This document shows positions 25,732 to 37,700 of a DNA stretch of 64,000 bases, one piece after another. Source of the DNA: Protula sp. h YS-2021 (Eukaryota; Annelida; Polychaeta; Sabellida; Serpulidae); NCBI GenBank assembly GCA_949752745.1, contig OX457024.1, positions 105,251,190-105,315,189 on the forward strand. The letters are read 5' to 3'. Each line of letters begins with the position of its first letter. Position 1 is the stretch's first letter. The translations under genes were made by a program, and so were the position numbers. Below the pieces are notes generated by a model. It made no database searches and was not told the DNA's origin. It saw nothing but the letters and a program-made list of their open reading frames with translations.

Positions 25732-28700
25732 CAGTGCCATGGAGGATGCAAAGTCCGACCCGGCCGCCCTCGCCTTCCTGGCAACGGTGCTACGCGACAA
25801 CGGCGGTGAGGCTATCAGCAAGCTCTGTTCACATAAAGCTGTTCTTTTTCGTGAATGTATTGCTGTGACAGTGAGATGGTAGATTATGCAGGTGGAGAAT
25901 CTCGGCCCAAAACTCTCCACCGCACCCTTCAACCTCATCCCTTAAAAGAATGTGTGACACATGGTGCAACGTTAGCCATCGTGTGTCTCATGGTGTGTGA
26001 CGTAGTGTCACAGTAACCATTGTCTGTCACATGGTGTCACATTAACCATGGTGTGCGACATGGTGTGTCACATGGTGTCATATTAACCACCTTGTGTCGT
26101 GTGGTATCACGTAAGCCATCGTGTTCATATGGTGTCACATAAGCCATTGTGTCCATGTGGTGTCACATAAACCACAGTGTGTCATATAGTGTCACATAAG
26201 CCATCGTCTTGTGCAGTCACAGACGCCATATGTAGCGATATGTAGCATCCCTCTCTTGTTTATTTGGTAATGTATTCCGTGTTCCTTTTTCAGCGTTGGA
26301 TGAAAGCATAGAACTACTTGAAATGGCTTTAAAGCATAAACCAGACCACGTCAACATATTTCTGAACTACATACACACATTAGAGGTAAGCCTTAGGCGT
26401 CCCACGTCATCATATCAGAGGTAAGCCTTAGGCGTCCCACGTCAACATATCAGAGCTAAGCCTTAGGCATCCCACGTCAACATATTCCTGAACTACGTAC
26501 ACACATTAGAGGTAAGCCTTAGGCGCCCCACGTCAACATATCAGAGGTAAGCCTAAGCCATCCCACGTTAAAAAATTAGAGGCTAGCCTTAGGCATCCCA
26601 CGTCAACATATTCCTGAACCACGTACACACATTAGAGGTAAGCCTTAGGCGCCCCACGTCAACATATCAGAGGTAAGCCCTAGCCATCCCACGTTAACAT
26701 ATTAGAGGCAAGCCTTAGGTGCCCCACATCAACATATCAGAGGGACATCAACATATCAGAGGGAGAAGCATGGGGGAAGCATGGGGGAAGCATGGGTGAA
26801 GCATGGGGGAAGCATGCGAGAAATATGGGGGAAGCATGGGGAAGCATGGGGGAAGCATGGAAGAAGCATGGAAGAAGCATGGGGGACGCATAGGGGAAGC
26901 ATGGGAGAAGCATGGGGGAAGCATGGAAGAAGCATGGAAGAAGCATGGGGGAAGCATAGGGGAAGCATGGGAGAAGCATGGGGGAAGTATGGGGGAAGCA
27001 TGGGTGAAGCATAGGGGAAGCATGGGAGAAGCGTGGGGGAAGCATGGGAGAAGCATGGGGGAAGCATGGCGGAAGCGTGGGGGAAGCATGGGAGAAGTAT
27101 GGGGGAAGCATGGAAGAAGCTTGGGGGAAGCATGGCTGAAGCGTGGGGGAAGCATGGAAGAAGCATGGGGGAAGCATGGGTGAAGCATGGGTGAAACATG
27201 GGGGAAGCATGGGAGAAGTATGGGGGAAGCATGGGTGAAGCATGGGGGAAGCATGGGAGAAGTATGGGGGAAGCATGGAAGAAGCATGGGGGAAGCATCC
27301 TGCAGACATTGAATTCGTTTGCCACGCTTCGGATTGGCTGCTCTTTTAACACTTGATCGGCTGCCTCTTGCAACACACCAACTGAGGTGCTTCCACAATC
27401 CGTCTTTCTCTTCTACACCTATTCATCTTTACGAAAGAAATAAAGCTATTTAGGAAATTTTACTTTTGAGAAGAAAAATTTTGAAAATTCCTGCTGCACA
27501 AATCGCGTCTTGACAGCTGGTTGTACCCGGGAACAAGGAAGTAGATAATCAATATACCTATCTATCATGGGACCAAAAGCGATACATATAATATATATTG
27601 GATAGCAGTAAACTTTATGAATTTCACAGGCAGAAATTCACATTTGTCTTTACGTAGAAGAAGTAAGTAGTAGCAACAACCCCCCTCCCGCACTCCAGCC
27701 CTAAGTACACAAACTGATCGATCTGGATACTTCAGCACTTTGACTGTGAACCATTCCGATCCATAGAAAAGACCCGTCATTAAGTTCTTTTGTCTTGTTC
27801 ACGTCACTTGTTTTAGCATTTTACTTTCAGGTCGTGAATAAACACGAAGAGGTAGTACAGAAGATGATTACGTTTCTGGAGAGATTTTCCGAGCTCGGCG
27901 TTGGCATTGTGACAAACCAGAGGATAGTGAAATGCATCGAGCATCTGAAAGACTGCACAGCTTATTTGAATGGTAAGTCACGTGAATGGTAGGTGACGTG
28001 AATGGTAAGTCACGTGAATTGTAGGTCACGTGAATGGTAAGTCACGTGAATGGTAAGTGACGTTAATGGTAGGTCACGTGAATGGTAAGTCACGTGAATG
28101 GTAAGTGACGTTAATCGTAGGTCACGTGAGTGGTAAGTCACTTGAATGGTAAGTGACGTTAATGGTAAGTCACGTGAATGGTAAGTCACGTGTATAGTAG
28201 GTCACGTAAATGGTAGGTGACGTGAATGGTAAGTCACGTGAATGGTAAGTGACGTTAATTGTAAGTCACGTAAATTGTGGGTCACGTGAATGGTAAGTCA
28301 CGTGTATAGTAGGTGCGTAAATTGTGGTAATTCACCAGTATTTTCCTTGCTCACTCGAGTATGATGTACCGAGTTGCTTGTGATATGCCGAGTCTATTGT
28401 TATGTGCCGAGTCGATTGTCATGTGCCGAGTCGATTGTTATATGCCGAGTGGATTGTCATGTGCCGAGTCGATTGTTGTGTGCCGAGTCGATTGTGATGT
28501 GCCGAGTCGATTGTTATGTGCCGAGTCGATTGTTGTGTGCCGAGTCGATTGTCATGTGCCGAGTCGATTGTTATGTGCCGAGTCGATTGTTATGTGCCGA
28601 GTCGATTGTTATGTGCCGAGTCGATTGTCATGTGCCGAGTCGATTGTTATGTGCCGAGTCGATTGTTATGTGCCGAGTCGATTGTTATATGCCGAGTGGA

Positions 28701-31700
28701 TTGTTATATGCCGAGTGGATTGGCATGTGCCGAGTCGATTGTTGTGTGCCGAGTCGATTGTTATGTGCCGAGTCGATTGTTATGTGCCGAGTCGATTGTT
28801 ATATGCCGAGTGGATTGTTATATGCCGAGTGGATTGTCATGTGCCGAGTGGATTGTTGTGTGCCGAGTCGATTGTTATGTGCCGAGTCGATTGTTATGTG
28901 CCGAGTCATTTCCCGTGTACCGAGTCGCTTGTTATGTGAATGAAAGAATGACTGGTCCCTTTATTCAGAACCTTTCTTTTAATTTTCACTGCACAAAAAG
29001 CAGTTCTTGAACTCTATGTTGGTGTAAAACAACATTTCTCCAGAAACGTAATCATTTTCTGTACTATATCTTGGTTGGTATAAAAAATTAACATTTTTAA
29101 ATGTTAAAATGGCATCCCATAAAGTAAAACAATCGTAAGGCGTGTGTCTACTTGATATTGACAGTAAAACAAGGGGCAGTCGTCGAGGAGGAGGAGCGCA
29201 TCGAGCAGATCGTGACGTCATACAGCGAGGACGACCTGTACCTGCTGGCCCTCTGGTTCACGTTGGTCAAAGTCCTGTACATCCGGGGAACGCTGGGCGC
29301 ACTTCCGGCGCTGGTGGCCTTATTAGGTAAGGCAGCGCTCGAGTTTTCATTGTTACATCCAGTCATCCAGGGTCAGGGTCAGCTAGTATGCAAAGGATGA
29401 CGTCATCGGTGTGGTATTGCGATGAGTAGTGTTTGTGCTGCCTCGATCTTTTGAAGTAATGTACAGCTCATTAAGGTAATCAGTGAAGTTCATGAATTAG
29501 CATAATTATATCAATAAAAACCTGTGTAATAATTCAATGGGTCACTCGCAAACTTTGAAAGCGTACAAAAATAGAAATGACCAGCGATTGAGATGAGTAG
29601 GGATGCCTTGACATTGTAATGACGTGTTCACAAAATGTAATGACGTCACGGAATGTTCTCATGTTTTCAGATCCTTTGTACAAGGACAAGGACTTACACA
29701 AGACTCTCATAAAAAATGAAGCCGCCTACTACGGCTGCGTCAGCCAGGTCTGTGCTTCCCGGTATTCTGTGGGGGGAAGGGGGAGTGGCAGGGTTGGAGG
29801 GGGGAGGAGTGCGGTTCTTACGTGTCCCGGTGATGGGCTAGTAGCGAAAGTGGTAGGGAGGAGGGGAGGGTTTTAGGGGGGAAGGGGTTGGGGTTCTTAT
29901 GTGTCCCGGTGATAGGGGGGTCGGAGGGGAAGGGGTGGGGTTCTTATGTGTTGCGGTGATGGATGATGGCAGGAGGGGGTGGGCAGGAATGAGGGGTTGG
30001 GGGGCAGGGCGGGGTGTGCAGGAGGGGGAGGGGTGATGTTCTTATGTGTCCCGGTGATAGGGGGGTCGGAGGGGAAGGGGTGGGGTTCTTATGTGTTGCG
30101 GTGATGGATGATGGCAGGAGGGGATGGGCAGGAATGAGGGGTTGGGGGGCAGGGCGGGGTGTGCAGGAGGGGGAGGGGTGATGCTCTTATGTGTCCCGGT
30201 GATAGGGGGATCGGAGGGGAAGGGGTGGGGTTCTTATGTGTTGTGTTGATGGATGATGGCAGGAGGGGGGTAGGCAGGAATGAGGGGGGGGGGGGGGGTT
30301 CGGAGGAGGAAGGGGTCTGGTCCTTATGTGTCACGGTGATGGCAGGAGGGGGGCTGTAGAAGCTCTCGTTTCAAGATGCCCTCTTGAAGGCACGTGTCCT
30401 ATATATTCATAGATAGCGTAGGGGACGGGGTGGAGGAGGATTACGGGACAGTGATCCAGAGGTTAAGCTTGTATGCTTCGATATGGAAAATAGAAGACTT
30501 GATCCAGGTGTGGATGACAGACTGCATGGAAGGACAGCAGTCCTGTTAGAAGGAGTCACGTTTTTCGTTTGTGTCTGTAATTCAAGTTCATCATCAAACA
30601 TTTAAAAGTGTAATGTAATGAGCAAAAAAGTGCTGAAAACAATTCCTGTATACCTTTTAGTGGCATGCGTCATGAAATACGCTATTTCGCGACGATTTCT
30701 CTTCGGCAGGTTGTGTCCACGTGGACGTCACGTGACAAGCCAGGCTTTGACGTTCCCGTGTTGCCAAGCAGCGGGAAGTACGTGTACATGGTCGGCGACA
30801 GTCACTGCGTGTCCCCCGCCTGGCGCACCATCCAGCACCAGGCAAGCTCGTCTTCACTCCTCACTCCTCAATCTTTCTCTCTCTATTCTACTCAATCATT
30901 TTGTCCCGTAGATCGCCAGGGAGAGGGAGATAGCAACACCTGCCCTTGAATGAAGTGGATCACGGACTTTTCCTTCTTGCAGCCCCTTTTGCTTTTTCCC
31001 ATTGTTTTTCTGGACATTGTATTTTGTCTAATACGATGGAATTTGTTCATGATATACAGTTGGAAAATCTCACACAGTTCCTTTGCATTTAAACACGATT
31101 TTATTCATAAAAGTTTCTTACGCCTCGCGTTTTGATTGGCTTGTCTGGGGCGCAGGGGGAGGCGCGCGTCCTTCACCCCGTCCTGTCGACGGGCACGAAG
31201 ATCTGGCACCTGCGGCCGGCGGGTGTCTTCTACCCCAAGCACAACTGGCGCAGCGCCACGGCGCACGTCCCAGATGGCGCCACCGTCGTCTGCGTCCTCG
31301 GCGAGATCGACTGCCGCGAGGGCCTACATCTCTGCGTGCAAAAGTGTAAATACGAGGTAATTTTTTCAGTCTGTTTCAGTTTTTTTTTACACCAGACAAA
31401 AAAAAAATGAAATCGAGTGGCTGAAAAAAAAGAAACACCCCCCCCCAAAAAAAAAAAAGAAAAAAAAAAACAAAGCAGCATCTCTCTCCTGCTCCTATCT
31501 TTTCTGTGGCAACTGCTTTCGTGTATATTGTGACGTCAGGATAGAGTGAGTTATGTAGAAAAAGACCTCTGGCTAAGCTCTATTTGGTTGGCCTATGTTG
31601 CATAATGGATGGCATATTTCCCGGAGTAGCAAGCAAGTATCTGATCAGTTGTGCAGCTGGGCTAATGTTTTTATACTAATTATGACACTGCCCTTTACAG

Positions 31701-34700
31701 TTTGGGAACATTTTGTATTGATGCATGATTCAATGATAACCGTGTATTCATAGATACCGGTGTAATGAAACGTTTTGACCCCCAAACAAATCGACCCCAC
31801 GGTCGATTTGTTTTAAAACAAACAAACCCCCGGTCGATTTGTTTTGGAAAAGCCCGCCATAACAAACAGACCTCCCCTATAATAAAATGATCCCCTCCAA
31901 ATAATCATGTTTAAATATAAAATGGAAGTAAAAAAGGTGCATATGGTTTTTAAATACTATTTTAAACATTTTCTACCTCTTGATGTAGAAAATTATTATT
32001 TTGAGCCTTTGAAATGCCATTATTGAGCTTGGACAGATTCTTTTGGTGACTGTATGTTAGTGGTGTTGAAAGTGTTTTCGTGTTTGAAAATGTAGATGTT
32101 AGTTGCTAAATAAATTGTTATTCATGGATATAGTTTTTATTTCAATTAAAGAAACTAATAAGGTGGCCATATGTGGAAAGAAATAAAGAAATCAACAAAA
32201 AATAAGAGGGTTAAAACATTTCAGGGGGGGGGGGGGTCTGTTTGTTTTAAAACAAATCGACCGGGGGGTCGATTTATTTTGGGGGTCAACATGTTTCCTT
32301 ACACCGGTGTGTGAGTGTAGAGAATGCGAAAATACCCACATACTCCGTAACGTACTGCCTAAAAAATGTGGCCCCACCCAGTGATCCGATGCATTAGTAT
32401 GGTTAAGTGGTCCGATGTAACAGAGTAGTTTAGTGTTCTTGCCGCACCCACATTAGTCTGGTTTAGTGTTGTGACCGCACCCACATTAGTCTGGTTTAGT
32501 GTTGCGACCGCACCCACATTAGTCTGGTTGAGTGTTGTGACCGCACCCACATTAGTCTGGTTTAGTGTTGCGACCGCACCCACATTAGTCTGGTTTAGTG
32601 TTGTGACCGCACCCACATTAGTCTGGTTTAGTGTTGTGACCGCCTTTGCAGACACTTGAGGAAGGGATCGAGGCCTTGCTGGAGATTTACGTCAATGTGC
32701 TTCAAGAAATGCGCGCGAAGAACAAGTGGCAGATGCACGTGCATCCTGTACCACCTGTGCTGGACGTCACCAGGTACTGTGTAACCCCCCCCCCCCCCCC
32801 CCTCCCACCACATGATGTGCTAGATCTGTACTAGACATCACCAGGTATTGCGTACTGCCTCGTGCCCTGCCAGTTCTGTGCTATACTTAACCAGGAACCG
32901 TATACCGCCTGAGACCCTTACAGGCCGCTCCAGGCGTAATCAGGTAAAGCATAGTGCCTTATGAAGTATGAAGTCTTGGATTCGTGCTAAACATTACAAT
33001 TCTTTAGTACCGAAACAGTCAATTTATATAAACCATAGTTATCATAGATATATACCACAGTTATCTGTTTATTTGAAGGATATAGTGACGTTCAAAGACT
33101 ACCAGTTAGCAGTTATTTTATTATATGTCTCCCCCTAAGAGAGACATATATAGTATTTGGTGTGTCCGTCCGTCTGTCCGGAGTGAGTTCTTATGAAATT
33201 AATGAGTCGATTTTTCTCAAAACATACATACATATTGGGGTACATGTCTAGATGATGCCCGTGTTATTTTTTTCGCTCCTTCAAACATTCTATTTTTGGT
33301 AAATTTTTGAACATAGGGGGGGGGGGGGAGGGGGGGGGTCGTGCATTTTTTTCACTTTGGCAGGCTAAATCTCCAAAACAGTTCCTTGGATAAAGCTCAG
33401 ACGTCGCAAGAACACACATTTAGGGCAAATGTATACTGCGAACTTTTTCTTCATTTCCGTTGAAAATGTATTTTTGGCGGTTGTGTAAATTTCTGATTTT
33501 AAAGTTTTTTTTTGCAACCTTGTTGCGATATCTCCGAAACAGTTTGTTGGATTAGGCTGAAACGTGGCAAGAAGAACCCACATATAGTGCAAATGTTTAC
33601 TGCGAAGTTTTTCTTCATTTTCTGTAAAAATGTATTTTTGGCGATTTTTTAAATTTTTTTGGCTCGCCAATGTTGAACTTTTAAGCAAGGAATTTTTTCC
33701 ACGTGACTGATTGGGGGCGCGGGAGACATATCCGTTTTTGTTTTAACAAAAACACTGGCCAGTCTAGTTTTCCTTTTTATTTGTTTCAGACCAACCGTTC
33801 TAAAATTCAATACCATGCTAAAGAAGAGATTGGAAAGAGAGTCGGATATTCACTACATGGACTTCTTACCCGAGCTCTGCGATGGCCAGGGTAATCTGAG
33901 CAAGGACATGGGTGAGTCGGTCACGTGGTGCTGGCCATAAAAGCGCCTGTTTCTGCGATGGCCAGGGTAATCTGAGCAAGGACATGGGTAAGTCGGTCAC
34001 GTGGTGCTGGCCATAAAAGTGCGTGCTTCTGCGATGACAAGGGTAATCTGAGCAAGGACAGGGGTAAGTCGGTCACGTGGTGCTGGCCATAAAAGTGCGT
34101 GTTTCTGAGATGGCCAGGGTAATCTGAGCAAGGACATGGGTGAGTCGGTCACGTGGTGCTGGCCATAAAAGTGCCTGTTTCTGCGATGACAAGGGTTATC
34201 TGAGCAAGGACATGGGTGAGTCGGTCACGTGTTGCTGGCCATAAAAGTGCGTGTTTCTGCGATGGCCAGGGTAATCTGAGCAAGGACATGGGTAAGTCGG
34301 TCACGTGGTGCTGGCCATAAAAGTGCGTGTTTCTGAGATGGCCAGGGTAATCTGAGCAAGGACATGGGTGAGTCGGTCACGTGGTGCTGGCCATAAAAGT
34401 GCCTGTTTCTGCGATGACAAGGGTAATCTGAGCAAGGACATGGGTGAGTCGGTCACGTGGTGCTGGCCATAAAAGTGCGTGTTTCTGCGATGGCAAGGGT
34501 AATCTGAGCAAGGACATGGGTGAGTCGGTCACGTGGTGCTGGCCATAAAAGTGCCTGTTTCTGCGATGGCGAGGGTAATCTGAGCAAGGACATGGGTGAG
34601 TCGGTCACGTGGTGCTGGCCATAAAAGTGCGTGTTTCTGAGATGGCCAGGGTAATCTGAGCAAGGACATGGGTGAGTCGGTCACGTGGTGCTGGCCATAA

Positions 34701-37700
34701 AAGTGCCTGTTTCTGCGATGACAAGGGTAATCTGAGCAAGGACATTGGTGAGTCGGTCACGTGGTGCTGGCCATAAAAGTGCGTGTTTCTGCGATGGCAA
34801 GGGTAATCTGAGCAAGGACATGGGTGAGTCGGTCACGTGGTGCTGGCCATAAAAGTGCGTGTTTCTGCGATGGCAAGGGTAATCTGAGCAAGGACATGGG
34901 TGAGTCGGTCACGTGGTGCTGGCCATAAAAGTGCGTGTTTCTGAGATGGCCAGGGTAATCTGAGCAAGGACATGGGTGAGTCGGTCACGTGGTGCTGGCC
35001 ATAAAAGTGCGTGTTTCTGCGATGACAAGGGTAATCTCTGCAAGGACATGGTTGAGTTGGTCACGTGGTGCTGGCCATAAAAGTGCGTGTTTCTGAGATG
35101 GCCAGGGTAATCTGAGCAAGGACATGGGTGAGTCGGTCACGTGGTGCTGGCCATAAAAGTGCGTGTTTCTGAGATGGCCAGGGTAATCTGAGCAAGGACA
35201 CGGTTGAGTCGGTCACGTGGTGCTGGCCATAAAAGTGCGTGTTTCTGCGATGACAAGGGTAATCTGAGCAAGGACATGGGTGAGTCGGTCACGTGGTGCT
35301 GGCCATAAAAGTGCCTGTTTCTGCGATGACAAGGGTAATCTGAGCAAGGACATGGGTGAGTCGGTCACGTGGTGCTGGCCATAAAAGTGCGTGTTTCTGC
35401 GATGGCAAGGGTAATCTGAGCAAGGACATGGGTGAGTCGGTCACGTGGTGCTGGCCATAAAAGTGCGTGTTTCTGAGATGGCCAGGGTAATCTGAGCAAG
35501 GACATGGGTGAGTCGGTCACGTGGTGCTGGCCATAAAAGTGCCTGTTTCTGCGATGACAAGGGTAATCTGAGCAAGGACATGGGTGAGTCGGTCACGTGG
35601 TGCTGGCCATAAAAGTGCGTGTTTCTGCGATGGCAAGGGTAATCTGAGCAAGGACATGGGTGAGTCGGTCACGTGGTGCTGGCCATAAAAGTGCGTGTTT
35701 CTGAGATGGCCAGGGTAATCTGAGCAAGGACATGGGTGAGTCGGTCACGTGGTGCTGGCCATAAAAGTGCCTGTTTCTGCGATGGCGAGGGTAATCTGAG
35801 CAAGGACATGGGTGAGTCGGTCACGTGGTGCTGGCCATAAAAGTGCGTGTTTCTGAGATGGCCAGGGTAATCTGAGCAAGGACATGGGTGAGTCGGTCAC
35901 GTGGTGCTGGCCATAAAAGTGCCTGTTTCTGCGATGACAAGGGTAATCTGAGCAAGGACATTGGTGAGTCGGTCACGTGGTGCTGGCCATAAAAGTGCGT
36001 GTTTCTGCGATGGCAAGGGTAATCTGAGCAAGGACATGGGTGAGTCGGTCACGTGGTGCTGGCCATAAAAGTGCGTGTTTCTGCGATGGCAAGGGTAATC
36101 TGAGCAAGGACATGGGTGAGTCGGTCACGTGGTGCTGGCCATAAAAGTGCGTGTTTCTGAGATGGCCAGGGTAATCTGAGCAAGGACATGGGTGAGTCGG
36201 TCACGTGGTGCTGGCCATAAAAGTGCGTGTTTCTGCGATGACAAGGGTAATCTCTGCAAGGACATGGTTGAGTTGGTCACGTGGTGCTGGCCATAAAAGT
36301 GCGTGTTTCTGAGATGGCCAGGGTAATCTGAGCAAGGACATGGGTGAGTCGGTCACGTGGTGCTGGCCATAAAAGTGCGTGTTTCTGAGATGGCCAGGGT
36401 AATCTGAGCAAGGACACGGTTGAGTCGGTCACGTGGTGCTGGCCATAAAAGTGCGTGTTTCTGCGATGACAAGGGTAATCTGAGCAAGGAAATGGGTGAG
36501 TCGGTCACGTGGTGCTGGCCATAAAAGTGCCTGTTTCTGCGATGACAAGGGTAATCTGAGCAAGGACATGGGTGAGTCGGTCACGTGATGCTGGCCATAA
36601 AAGTGCGTGTTTCTGCGATGACAAGGGTAATCTGAGCAAGGACATGGGTGAGTCGGTCACGTGGTGCTGGCCATAAAAGTGCGTGTTTCTGAGATGGCCA
36701 GGGTAATCTGAGCAAGGACATGGGTGAGTCGGTCACGTGGTGCTGGCCATAAAAGTGCGTGTTTCTGCGATGGCAAGGGTATTCTAAGCAAGGACATGGG
36801 TTAGTCGGTCACGTGGTGCTGGCCATAAAAGTGCGTGTTTCTGACATGGTCAGGGTAATCTGAGCTAGGACATGGGTGAGTCGGTCACGTGGTGCTGGCC
36901 ATAAAAGTGCGTGTTTCTGCGATGGCAAGGGTAATCTGAGCAAGGACATGGGTGAGTCGGTCACATGGTGCTGGCCATAAAAGTGCGTGTTTCTGCGATG
37001 GCCAGGGTAATCTGAGCAAGGACATGGGTGAGTCGGTCACGTGGTGCTGGCCATAAAAGTGCCTGTTTCTGCGATGACAAGGGTAATGTGAGCAAGGACA
37101 TGGGTGAGTCGGTCACGTGGTGCTGGCCATAAAAGTGCGTGTTTCTGCGATGCTAAGGGTAATGTGAGCAAGGACATGGGTGAGTCGGTCACGTGGTGCT
37201 GGCCATAAAAGTGCCTGTTTCTGCGATGACAAGGGTAATCTGAGCAAGGACATGGTTGAGTCGGTCACGTGGTGCTGGCCATTAAAGCACCTGTTACTGC
37301 GATGGCCAGGGTAATCTGAGCAAGGACATGGGTGAGTCGGTCACGTGGTGCTGGCCATTAAAGCACCTGTTACTGCGATGGCCAGGGTAATCTGAGCAAG
37401 GACATGGGTGAGTCGGTCACGTGGTGCTGGCCATAAAAGTGCGTGTTTCTGCGATGACAAGGGTGATCTGAGCAAGGACATGGTTGAGTCGGTCACGTGG
37501 TGCTGGCCATTAAAGCACCTGTTACTGCGATGGCCAGGGTAATCTGAGCAAGGACATGGGTGAGTCGGTCACGTGGTGCTGGCCATTAAAGCACCTGTTT
37601 CTGCGATGACAAGGGTAATGTGAGCAAGGACATGGGTGAGTCGGTCACGTGGTGCTGGCCATAAAAGTGCCTGTTTCTGCGATGACAAGGGTAATCTGAG

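Noticed and set aside
26748..27398. Pro/His/Ser-rich minus-strand frames of about 200 codons
   Set aside because: By-product of the 11-13 bp gaagcatggggg array.
28361..28943. Three overlapping plus-strand frames of 160-190 codons
   Set aside because: A 19-bp tandem repeat without stops rotates through all frames; it lies inside intron 11.
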